Assembly (NCBI RefSeq): GCF_003721565.1
Contig: NZ_RJJE01000003.1
Span: 1 to 64,000 of the forward strand
Length of the DNA stretch: 64,000 bases
Direction of reading: 5' to 3'
DNA from: Rufibacter immobilis
Lineage (GTDB): Bacteria; Bacteroidota; Bacteroidia; Cytophagales; Hymenobacteraceae
Positions 1-6,645 of the stretch are shown here, one piece after another. Positions within the stretch are counted from its first letter, which is position 1; every line of letters starts with the position of its first letter. The position numbers and the translations under genes are program-made. The notes below the pieces were generated by a model, which was not told the DNA's origin, ran no database searches, and saw nothing but the letters and a program-made list of their open reading frames with translations.

Positions 1-77
1 TGCGCCACATGATGGGAGAGGACCTCATCACCCACCTCGGCCTCGACTACTACCAGGAGCTCGTCGACACCCTGTAG
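1..77 (+). CDS. C-terminus of probable myo-inositol-1-phosphate synthase (partial)
   Basis: Only the last 24 codons are inside the window, read from base 3 to the TAG at 75-77. The tail reads RHMMGEDLITHLGLDYYQEL, which resembles the C-terminus of Bacteroidota inositol-3-phosphate synthase. That enzyme makes inositol phosphate from glucose 6-phosphate. The genes that follow (PgpA-fold phosphatase, CDP-alcohol transferase, PAP2 inositolphosphotransferase) are the ones expected beside this enzyme in Bacteroidetes inositol-lipid clusters, so context and tail agree. The fragment is too short for domain proof. Confidence 0.6.
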   Translation, partial: RHMMGEDLITHLGLDYYQELVDTL

Positions 78-104
78 GGAAACAGAGGATTTAGTAAGTT
101 CTAT

Positions 105-563
105 ATGATTCAACTACACAAACTTATTTCCACCAGCCTGGGCATTGGGTATATAGGCAAAGGTGGAGGCACGGTGGCCGCAGTGGCTACCTGCCTTTGC
201 TGGTATTTCTTGCTGGGCGGTGGGAATGAGCTTGTGCTAGGACAGGTTGGGATCACGTTGCTGATTACCATACTAGGCGTTTGGTCTGCCAATGAAGTAG
301 AACCTTACTGGGGCAAAGACGACAAAAAAGTAGTGATAGACGAAGTGGCGGGAATGTGCATCAGCCTTCTGTTCATTCCGGTTCAGGTAAACTACATTTT
401 AGCCGCTCTGGTCCTATTTAGATTCTTTGACATTGTGAAACCTTTCTACATAAGAAAAACTGAGAAATTGGCTGGAGGCTGGGGCGTGATGATGGATGAC
501 GTGCTCTCCGGAATCTATGCCAACGTACTCTTGCAACTTCTTGTCTACCTGGATCTATTTTAG
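105..563 (+). CDS. PgpA-fold phosphatase, probable phosphatidylinositol-phosphate phosphatase
   Basis: A 152-residue membrane protein of the phosphatidylglycerophosphatase A family. Family motifs are visible: GIGYIGKGGGT near the N-terminus, the acidic signature IDEVAGM, FRFFDIVKP, and GGWGVMMDDVLSG near the C-terminus; the Asp/Glu residues bind the metal. PgpA normally dephosphorylates phosphatidylglycerophosphate. Here it sits between a probable inositol-phosphate synthase and a CDP-alcohol transferase, as in the Bacteroides inositol-lipid cluster where the homologue acts on phosphatidylinositol phosphate. That substrate is therefore an inference from context. It starts 27 bases after the upstream stop, and its stop directly abuts the next ATG. 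A housekeeping PgpA role remains possible. Confidence 0.85.
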   Translation: MIQLHKLISTSLGIGYIGKGGGTVAAVATCLCWYFLLGGGNELVLGQVGITLLITILGVWSANEVEPYWGKDDKKVVIDEVAGMCISLLFIPVQVNYILAALVLFRFFDIVKPFYIRKTEKLAGGWGVMMDDVLSGIYANVLLQLLVYLDLF

Positions 564-935
564 ATGCTCACCTTCCTAAGGTCCCAGGCCGCCTCCCTGA
601 TTGCATCAGGAGTTGACTTTCTGGTGACCATTTTTGCAGTCGAACTTTTAGGCATTTGGTATGTAGCCGCCACTGTTTCAGGCACCATCTCTGGTGGAAT
701 TATACATTTCTCTATAGGCAGAACCTGGGTTTTCCATGCTGCCCATGGAGCAATACCCACGCAAGCCACCAAGTACTTCCTGGTCTGGAGCGGTAGCTTT
801 CTACTCAATGCTTCAGGAGTGTTCATGTTCACCCACTATCTGGGTCTCAACTATATCTTCTCTAAAGTCACCGTTTCTCTATTGGTCGGCTTTTTCTACA
901 ATTTTATTCTACAAAAGAGATATGTATTCAAGTAA
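564..935 (+). CDS. GtrA-like membrane protein
   Basis: A 123-residue, very hydrophobic protein with four predicted membrane helices and the GtrA-type ending FFYNFILQKRYVFK. GtrA-family proteins are thought to help move lipid-linked (usually polyprenyl-phosphate) sugars across the inner membrane. Its ATG follows the previous stop codon without a gap, and its last 14 bases overlap the next start, so it is translationally coupled in the inositol-lipid operon. That position suggests a role in flipping or handling an inositol-lipid or glycolipid intermediate, but the sequence itself shows no substrate. Confidence 0.8.
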   Translation: MLTFLRSQAASLIASGVDFLVTIFAVELLGIWYVAATVSGTISGGIIHFSIGRTWVFHAAHGAIPTQATKYFLVWSGSFLLNASGVFMFTHYLGLNYIFSKVTVSLLVGFFYNFILQKRYVFK

Positions 936-3528
936 GAATGTATATGTCAGTATTTTACATATACTGGTTTGCTGCGTAGCCTTTCTAGCTGCCGGAGTAA
1001 ACTTCAATTCAGTTCAAGCGCAGGGAATTACCACTTCTGTGCGCGGAACCATCAAAGACGCGGTTTCCAATGAACCGCTTATTGGCGTCTCTATTTTTGT
1101 ACCGGGCACCAGTTTGGGCACCACCTCAGACGTGGAGGGAAACTTCTCCCTTAAAACAACCCAGGCCATTACTAAAATTCAGTTCACCTACCTGGGGTAT
1201 AAAGCCAAAACCATTGAGCTTACCCCCGGCGAAACAAAAGTTTTGAACGTGCGGCTGGAGAGTGATGCCAAGAAACTGAACGAAGTGGTGATCAAAGGCC
1301 GTAGCCGCAACTACAGCAACAAAAACAACCCTGCGGTAGACCTCATCCGGTTGGTGGTAGACAACAAGAACAAGAACCGCCTGGAGAGCTATGATTACGT
1401 GCAGTACCAGCAATATGACAAGCTGCAACTGGCGTTGACCAATACTCCTGAGAAACTGCGCAACAATATTCTGCTCAAACGCTATGACTTCGTGACGAAG
1501 AACATAGACACCACCACTCTGGCGGGCACTGCCATACTTCCGCTGTACATGCAGGAGTCACTTTCACAGCAGTATTACCGCAAAGATCCTGAAAAAAAGA
1601 AAACGGTGGTGCAGGCAGAGAAGAAAGTTGACTTCGGTGAGTTTGTGGTGATCAATTCCTACGTGAAGCACATGTACCAGGACATTGACATCTACAAGAA
1701 CAACATCACCATTCTTACCAACCAGTTCCTGAGCCCTATTGCTGATCTGGCTCCTACCTTCTACCGGTTTTACATCACAGATACCGTGGTAGTGGACGGC
1801 CAAAAACTAACTGAGCTTTCCTTCAGCCCTAAGAACGAGACTGACTTTCTGTTCACGGGTAAACTGTACGTGACCATGGACGGAAACTATGCCGTGCAAA
1901 AGGTAGACATGGAAGTAGGCAAGAAAGTGAACATCAACTGGGTGCGTGACCTCCACATCAACCTTGACTTTGACCGGCTACCCAACGGCCGCTACAACCT
2001 GAGCAAGAGCGTCCTGAAATCTGAGTTTGCCGTAGTGCAGAACAGCAAAGGCGGCGTGTACGGCGAGCGGACGGTCTCGTTCAAAGACTTCAAAATTAAC
2101 CAACCACAACCTGCCAGCTTTTATGAAGGTGATCCTTTGGTGAAAGCCGAAGAAGCCGAGCGGCACGATGATGAGTATTGGGCTACTAACCGTCATGACA
2201 GCCTTTCTTTTGCAGAGGCCAATACCTACCAAAGCATTGACAGCCTGAGAAACACCCGGTCTTTTAAAAGAACCCTGGATTACGCCACTTTCTTGATAGC
2301 CGGTTACAAACATGCCGGGCCTTATTTTGAGATTGGTCCTGTAAATACGTTCTACAGCTTTAACCCGGTGGAAGGCTTCCGGCTGCGGGTAGGCGGTAGA
2401 ACCACCACTACCTTCAGCAAAAGAGTTATGTTTGAGACCTATGCGGCCTACGGTTTCAAAGACGAGAAATGGAAGTATTACCTGGGTGGCACCTACTCCT
2501 TCTCTAACCGGTCCATCTTTGAGTTTCCGGTGCGGGCCTTGCGGGTGAATTACCAGAAAGACACCAAGATTCCGGGCCAAGACCTGCAGTTCATCCAGGA
2601 AGACAACTTCCTGCTGTCGTTCAAGCGCGGCACCAATGACAAATGGCTCTACAACGAGACCTACAACATTGACTACCTCCACGAATTCCGGAACCGCTTC
2701 TCGTTCAGGGTAGGTTTCAAGAACTGGAAGCAGACACCGGCGGGAAGTTTGGAATACCTGAAAGCCGAAGGCACTGCACCGGCCGAAGGAACAACAGCGC
2801 CTAACGGTTCGGAGCAGATAGAGAACATCACCACCTCTGAGGTACGGCTGGAACTTCGCTGGGCGCCCCATGAAGAATACGTGCAGGGCAAGCTGTACCG
2901 CTTCCCTATTGTGAACCGGTATCCGGTCTTCACGCTGCGGGCTGCTGCCGGAATCAAAGGGCTATTTAACGGCGACTATGATTACCAGAGCCTCACCCTG
3001 AACGTGACCAAACGTTTCTATATGTCACAGTTGGGATATTCAGATGTGATCACGGAAGGCGGGTATATTTTTGGGAAAGTACCGTTTCCGCTGCTGGCCA
3101 TTCACCGGGCAAACCAGACGTATTCTTACCAGATACAGTCTTATAACCTCATGAACTTCCTGGAGTTTGTCAGTGACCAGTATGCCAGTATTAACATAGA
3201 CCATTGTTTCAACGGGTTTATCTTCAACAAGCTGCCCCTGATCAAGAAAACCAAGCTGCGCGAATTTGCAACCGTGAAGGTTCTCTACGGCAAGGTTCGC
3301 GAAGAGAATGATCCAGAGGTGAACAAAGACCTATTGGCGTTCCCAGCTTATGCGACCGGCCTACCCACCACTTATTCCCTGGACAAGAAGCCGTACGTGG
3401 AAGCCAGCCTGGGCGTGGGCAATATCTTCAAGTTCTTCCGGGTAGACGTGGTTAAACGCCTGACGTACCTTGACAACCCCGGCGTTTCTGAAGTGGGCAT
3501 CAGAGGCCGCTTCAAATTTGACTTCTAA
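922..3528 (+). CDS. DUF5686 outer-membrane protein with carboxypeptidase-regulatory-like domain
   Basis: 868 residues from the ATG at 922. An open frame extends upstream to 736 but would overlap gtrA almost fully and hide the signal peptide, so 922 is preferred. Residues 1-35 form a signal peptide ending near VQAQG. Residues about 38-125 are a CarboxypepD_reg-like beta sandwich (TIKDAVSNEPLIGVSIFV, then GYKAKTIELTPG). The remainder is DUF5686, with alternating aromatic strands and a terminal RGRFKFDF typical of an outer-membrane barrel. The family is widespread in Bacteroidota and its function is unknown. It overlaps gtrA by 14 bases and ends 12 bases before the phosphatidyltransferase gene, so it belongs to the lipid operon. 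A role in outer-membrane lipid export or sensing is only a guess. Confidence 0.85.
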   Translation: MYSSKNVYVSILHILVCCVAFLAAGVNFNSVQAQGITTSVRGTIKDAVSNEPLIGVSIFVPGTSLGTTSDVEGNFSLKTTQAITKIQFTYLGYKAKTIELTPGETKVLNVRLESDAKKLNEVVIKGRSRNYSNKNNPAVDLIRLVVDNKNKNRLESYDYVQYQQYDKLQLALTNTPEKLRNNILLKRYDFVTKNIDTTTLAGTAILPLYMQESLSQQYYRKDPEKKKTVVQAEKKVDFGEFVVINSYVKHMYQDIDIYKNNITILTNQFLSPIADLAPTFYRFYITDTVVVDGQKLTELSFSPKNETDFLFTGKLYVTMDGNYAVQKVDMEVGKKVNINWVRDLHINLDFDRLPNGRYNLSKSVLKSEFAVVQNSKGGVYGERTVSFKDFKINQPQPASFYEGDPLVKAEEAERHDDEYWATNRHDSLSFAEANTYQSIDSLRNTRSFKRTLDYATFLIAGYKHAGPYFEIGPVNTFYSFNPVEGFRLRVGGRTTTTFSKRVMFETYAAYGFKDEKWKYYLGGTYSFSNRSIFEFPVRALRVNYQKDTKIPGQDLQFIQEDNFLLSFKRGTNDKWLYNETYNIDYLHEFRNRFSFRVGFKNWKQTPAGSLEYLKAEGTAPAEGTTAPNGSEQIENITTSEVRLELRWAPHEEYVQGKLYRFPIVNRYPVFTLRAAAGIKGLFNGDYDYQSLTLNVTKRFYMSQLGYSDVITEGGYIFGKVPFPLLAIHRANQTYSYQIQSYNLMNFLEFVSDQYASINIDHCFNGFIFNKLPLIKKTKLREFATVKVLYGKVREENDPEVNKDLLAFPAYATGLPTTYSLDKKPYVEASLGVGNIFKFFRVDVVKRLTYLDNPGVSEVGIRGRFKFDF

Positions 3529-3540
3529 GCAATAGCGCAC

Positions 3541-4275
3541 ATGGAAAGCACCATTCGTAAAACCAGCCTAAGAGACGCTTTACAGCAGGGCATATACAAG
3601 ATCATCAATCCTTTTGTGCGGTTCATGATCTCCGTGGGCTTCACTCCCAACGCCGTCACCATTACCGGATTTCTGCTGAACATAGGCGTAGCCGTAATCT
3701 TTATACTGGGCGGGGAACAGGGCAACCGCGGTGATCTCAGCTATGTGGGCTGGGCAGGCTTTCTGATCCTGTTTGCCGGTTTGTTTGACATGCTGGACGG
3801 GCAGGTGGCCCGCCTGGGGAAAATGAGTTCCTCCTATGGAGCGCTCTTTGACTCCGTAATAGACCGCTACTCAGAACTCATCATGTTTCTGGGCATCTGC
3901 TACTACCTAATTGCCCACCACTATTTCCTGAGCTCACTGCTGGCCTTTGTAGCCATGATTGGATCTATGATGGTGAGTTATACCCGCGCCCGGGCCGAGG
4001 GTTTGGGCGTAGAATGTAAAGGCGGGCTTATGCAACGCCCGGAGCGGGTGGTATTGATTGGCCTCTCCTCCATGCTCTGCGGCCTGCTGGCCACCTGGAT
4101 TGGCGGCGATTATAAAGTGATACTGCCCGGCACCAATCTTCAGGTGTTTGAAACCATGTCAGTGTTTACGTTTCCGTTGGCCGTGCTGGCGGTGTTAACC
4201 AACATCACCGCGTTAAACCGGTTGCTGGATGCCAGGAAGGCATTGGAGCAAAAAGAGGCCTTAAAAGGTCAATAG
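3541..4275 (+). CDS. CDP-alcohol phosphatidyltransferase, probable phosphatidylinositol-phosphate synthase
   Basis: A 244-residue integral membrane enzyme with the complete CDP-alcohol phosphotransferase signature: D83, D86, G87, A90, R91, G100, D104 and D108, in FDMLDGQVAR and YGALFDSVID. The two metal ions held by these Asp residues transfer a phosphatidyl group from CDP-diacylglycerol to an alcohol acceptor. With a probable inositol-phosphate synthase and a PgpA-fold phosphatase upstream, the expected acceptor is inositol phosphate, giving phosphatidylinositol phosphate. Phosphatidylglycerophosphate synthase is the main alternative. It follows the DUF5686 gene by 12 bases and precedes DUF4833 by 12 bases. 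Confidence 0.85.
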   Translation: MESTIRKTSLRDALQQGIYKIINPFVRFMISVGFTPNAVTITGFLLNIGVAVIFILGGEQGNRGDLSYVGWAGFLILFAGLFDMLDGQVARLGKMSSSYGALFDSVIDRYSELIMFLGICYYLIAHHYFLSSLLAFVAMIGSMMVSYTRARAEGLGVECKGGLMQRPERVVLIGLSSMLCGLLATWIGGDYKVILPGTNLQVFETMSVFTFPLAVLAVLTNITALNRLLDARKALEQKEALKGQ

Positions 4276-4287
4276 ACCATTCTTCAT

Positions 4288-4854
4288 ATGCGCAGATTTC
4301 TTTTTTCCGTTTTAGTAGGAATGGCCGTTTGGTTAGCAACCGGTCAGCAACGGGTGCTGGCGCAGGCAACCACCAAAACCAATACCCAACAGGAACTGCC
4401 CGTGCCCAAGGGGATCCCTAACCTGCTGTTTTACGTGCAACGGGACCCTAACACCAATACCATTGTCTATGAACTGAACCTGGACAGCAAAGGCAACCTG
4501 AACCAAGAAGAACCCATCCGGATTTACTGGATGCGCTACGCCGACGGGGGCCACCGGCAGGATCTCAACTTTATCCAGCGGAAATTTGCCTATGGTCTGC
4601 ATGTAAAGAAGATAACCCCCGAGAAGTACGAACTCAAGTTTGTCTGCTATGACAAACGCACCTTGTACCTCATGAAAGGCGCAGATGGCAGATTTCATGT
4701 GTACACTGCCATTGGGAAGAAGCAGTCTATCCTGAGCCGCGTGTTCGTCCGGATTGAAGGGGGCACTTTCTGGGTACCCAATGTGGTCTATGCAGAATTT
4801 ACGGGGCAGGAGGCCGCCACCAGAAAAGAAATTATTGAACGGTTCAAACCATAA
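4288..4854 (+). CDS. DUF4833 secreted protein
   Basis: A 188-residue protein with a signal peptide (residues 1 to about 25, ending VLAQA) and a DUF4833-type body. Recognisable stretches are GIPNLLFYVQRDPNTNTIVY, IRIYWMRYADGG, YELKFVCYDKRTLYL and FVRIEGGTFWVPNVVYAEFTG. The family is periplasmic or cell-surface in Bacteroidota and has no known activity. It recurs beside inositol-lipid genes, and here it lies inside the operon with 12-base gaps on both sides. No catalytic motif is visible. A lipid-binding or transport role would fit but is not shown. Confidence 0.8.
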   Translation: MRRFLFSVLVGMAVWLATGQQRVLAQATTKTNTQQELPVPKGIPNLLFYVQRDPNTNTIVYELNLDSKGNLNQEEPIRIYWMRYADGGHRQDLNFIQRKFAYGLHVKKITPEKYELKFVCYDKRTLYLMKGADGRFHVYTAIGKKQSILSRVFVRIEGGTFWVPNVVYAEFTGQEAATRKEIIERFKP

Positions 4855-4866
4855 ATTCTCATCTTT

Positions 4867-5487
4867 ATGAAGAAGAACTATATCTCTAATTCCACAGAAT
4901 CTACCAGAATGTTCAAGGCCGACTGGATGGAGGCCCTGTCTAAGGTACACTTCACTGTGCCCCTGTATATTTACGTACCGGTGATTCTGCTCCTCTGCTG
5001 GGATGCCCTGTACAGACAAAGTTTGCCCTTGCTCCCCTTTATAGGCTACTACGCTCTGGGACTGGTAGTCTGGACCTTGACGGAGTACCTGCTGCACCGG
5101 TTCGTGTTTCATTATGTACCTAAGGCACCGTGGGCGTTGCGGCTGCACTTCATCTTTCATGGTGTGCACCATGATTACCCCAATGATGCCAAACGGCTGG
5201 TGATGCCGCCTTCGGCCAGTATTCCTATGGCTACGGTGCTGTACCTGTTCTTCCGGTTATTTTTGCAGGGCGGGGAACTGCATGCTTTCTTTGCCGCCTT
5301 TTTAACCGGTTACCTGGTGTATGACCTCTCGCACTACGCCCTGCATCATTTCAATTTCAAAAGCCAGTTCTGGAAAAACCTGAAGAAGCACCACATGCTG
5401 CACCACTATTCAGACGCCTCCAAAGGCTACGGGGTAAGTTCGCCGCTGTGGGACAAAATCTTCCGCTCTGATTTCATCAAAAAATAA
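4867..5487 (+). CDS. Fatty acid hydroxylase superfamily, Scs7/FA2H-like
   Basis: A 206-residue membrane di-iron enzyme. Histidine clusters occur in order: LLHRFVFHY (H77, H82), HFIFHGVHHDYPNDAKR (H94, H98, H101, H102), LSHYALHHF (H156, H160, H161) and KKHHMLHHY (H175, H176, H179, H180). Both the spacing and the text HGVHHDYPNDAKRLVMPP closely resemble eukaryotic sphingolipid fatty-acid 2-hydroxylases (Scs7/FA2H: HG-HH-P-D-RLV-PP) rather than sterol desaturases. It lies directly before an inositol-phosphorylceramide-synthase-like gene, so alpha-hydroxylation of the ceramide N-acyl chain is the natural prediction. Unlike Scs7 it has no cytochrome b5 domain, so a separate electron donor is needed. 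Carotenoid hydroxylase is a less likely alternative. Confidence 0.85.
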   Translation: MKKNYISNSTESTRMFKADWMEALSKVHFTVPLYIYVPVILLLCWDALYRQSLPLLPFIGYYALGLVVWTLTEYLLHRFVFHYVPKAPWALRLHFIFHGVHHDYPNDAKRLVMPPSASIPMATVLYLFFRLFLQGGELHAFFAAFLTGYLVYDLSHYALHHFNFKSQFWKNLKKHHMLHHYSDASKGYGVSSPLWDKIFRSDFIKK

Positions 5488-5488
5488 C

Positions 5489-6445
5489 ATGCGTACCACT
5501 TCAACGGTAGCCAGTAAAACTAAAAAGGAAACCGGCGTTTCTGCAAAAGCAGCCCTGGTGGTCACCGCCATTTCTGCGGGCTACCTGCTGCTCTCCTACG
5601 TCTTAATTGGGTTCAAACCTGAGCAACTGCTGCTGGTGGCTCTGTTTAACTCCTTATATTACCTTTCTCCTGTCACCAGAAAATTTGCGTTGGGCTACAC
5701 CATTTTCATGGTCTTCTGGATCTTGTTCGATTACATGAAGGCCTTCCCCAACTACTGGTTCAATGAGGTGCACATCAAAGACCTCTATGAGGCCGAAAAA
5801 GCCTTCTTTGGGGTAATGTATGATGGTATTGCTCTTACGCCCAATGAGTACTGGCTCCGGCACCCCAACACGGCGCTGGACATCCTTTCGGGGGTATTTT
5901 ACCTGTGCTGGGTACCGGTGCCCATGGGCTTTGCCGCTTTTCTGTTCTTTAAAAACCGGCAACAGTTCATCTACTTTTCGCTCACCTTCCTGCTGGTCAA
6001 TATAATGGGCTTTGTGGTGTACTACCTGTACCCCGCCGCGCCACCGTGGTATATTCAGCAGTACGGCTTTGACTTCATTGCCCACACGCCCGGTAACATG
6101 GCCGGTCTGGCCCGGTTCGACGCTTATTTTGGGATAGACCTTTTCCGGGGGATGTACGCCAAAGGCTCCAACGTGTTCGCGGCCATGCCTTCGTTGCACT
6201 CCGCGTACCCGCTCATTGTGTTTTACTACGGGCTCAAGAACCGGCTCAAGTGGGTGAACGTGGTGTTTGGCGTCATCATGGGGGGCATCTGGTTTGCGGC
6301 CGTCTACAGTTCGCACCACTACGTGCTGGACGTGCTGTTCGGGGTTGTCTGTGCGGCTACCGGCATTGGGCTTTTCAACTGGGCCATGGCCCGAAAAGGA
6401 GCGGTTTACCGGGCGGTGCAGCGGTTTATAAAAGCCATAGAGTAA
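5489..6445 (+). CDS. PAP2-family inositolphosphotransferase, probable inositol phosphorylceramide synthase
   Basis: A 318-residue protein with about six membrane helices of the PAP2_3/Aur1-like type. Visible motifs are YPAAPPWY (residues about 181-188), MPSLHSAYP with H237, and SSHHYVLD with H277 and D281; the His and Asp residues form the phosphotransfer triad. In fungi Aur1, and in Bacteroides a similar PAP2 protein, move phosphoinositol from phosphatidylinositol to ceramide. The gene starts one base after the hydroxylase stop and ends the operon; an 8-base-armed palindrome follows 17 bases later. The proposed substrate rests on the neighbours. A plain lipid phosphatase is the alternative. 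Confidence 0.8.
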   Translation: MRTTSTVASKTKKETGVSAKAALVVTAISAGYLLLSYVLIGFKPEQLLLVALFNSLYYLSPVTRKFALGYTIFMVFWILFDYMKAFPNYWFNEVHIKDLYEAEKAFFGVMYDGIALTPNEYWLRHPNTALDILSGVFYLCWVPVPMGFAAFLFFKNRQQFIYFSLTFLLVNIMGFVVYYLYPAAPPWYIQQYGFDFIAHTPGNMAGLARFDAYFGIDLFRGMYAKGSNVFAAMPSLHSAYPLIVFYYGLKNRLKWVNVVFGVIMGGIWFAAVYSSHHYVLDVLFGVVCAATGIGLFNWAMARKGAVYRAVQRFIKAIE

Positions 6446-6462
6446 ACCAAATTATTTTATGA

Positions 6463-6518
6463 GGCGCCTTGCGTTTAGGGGCTGTTTTTCCAAAAACAGC
6501 CCCTAAACGCAAGGCGCC
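6463..6518. repeat. GTTTAGGGG palindrome, full copy with 8-base locus arms
   Basis: The core at 6471-6510 (GCGTTTAGGGGCTG... to ...CAGCCCCTAAACGC) is a perfect stem around a CC centre. It extends into locus-specific arms GGCGCCTT / AAGGCGCC, giving a 56-base palindrome 17 bases after the last lipid-operon gene. The position suits a transcription terminator. Confidence 0.9.
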
Positions 6519-6530
6519 CGCTTTTGTAGC

Positions 6531-6542
6531 CACGTTAACGTG
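6531..6542. promoter_or_regulatory. Perfect 12-base palindrome upstream of GH92 gene
   Basis: CACGTTAACGTG is a perfect 12-base palindrome about 105 bases before the GH92 start, outside any repeat copy. It could be a regulator binding site, but no second copy or regulator was identified. Confidence 0.25.
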
Positions 6543-6614
6543 CTTTGGGCTTTGCCATCCCTTCACCCACACGTTTAGGCAACAGCGGTATCCTAAATAA
6601 TTCTGCTATTTTAA

Positions 6615-6645
6615 GGCCGATTTTGGAAAAACAGCCCCTAAACGC
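6615..6645. repeat. Right-half copy of the palindrome abutting the GH92 start
   Basis: The right half (TTTTGGAAAAACAGCCCC followed by TAAACGC) is intact while the left half is reduced to GGCCGA. The last base of the element is directly followed by the ATG of the mannosidase gene at 6646, so the element forms the immediate 5' leader. Confidence 0.75.

Noticed and set aside
736..921. N-terminal extension of the DUF5686 protein
   Set aside because: The extension lies out of frame over gtrA and would hide a good signal peptide that starts at 922.
1978..2871. Long minus-strand frame (297 codons) inside the DUF5686 gene
   Set aside because: A shadow of the real gene on the other strand; composition and lack of motifs show it is not coding.
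6463..6518. Palindrome copies as a CRISPR array
   Set aside because: Copies are scattered by kilobases among genes, with no regular spacers and no cas genes.
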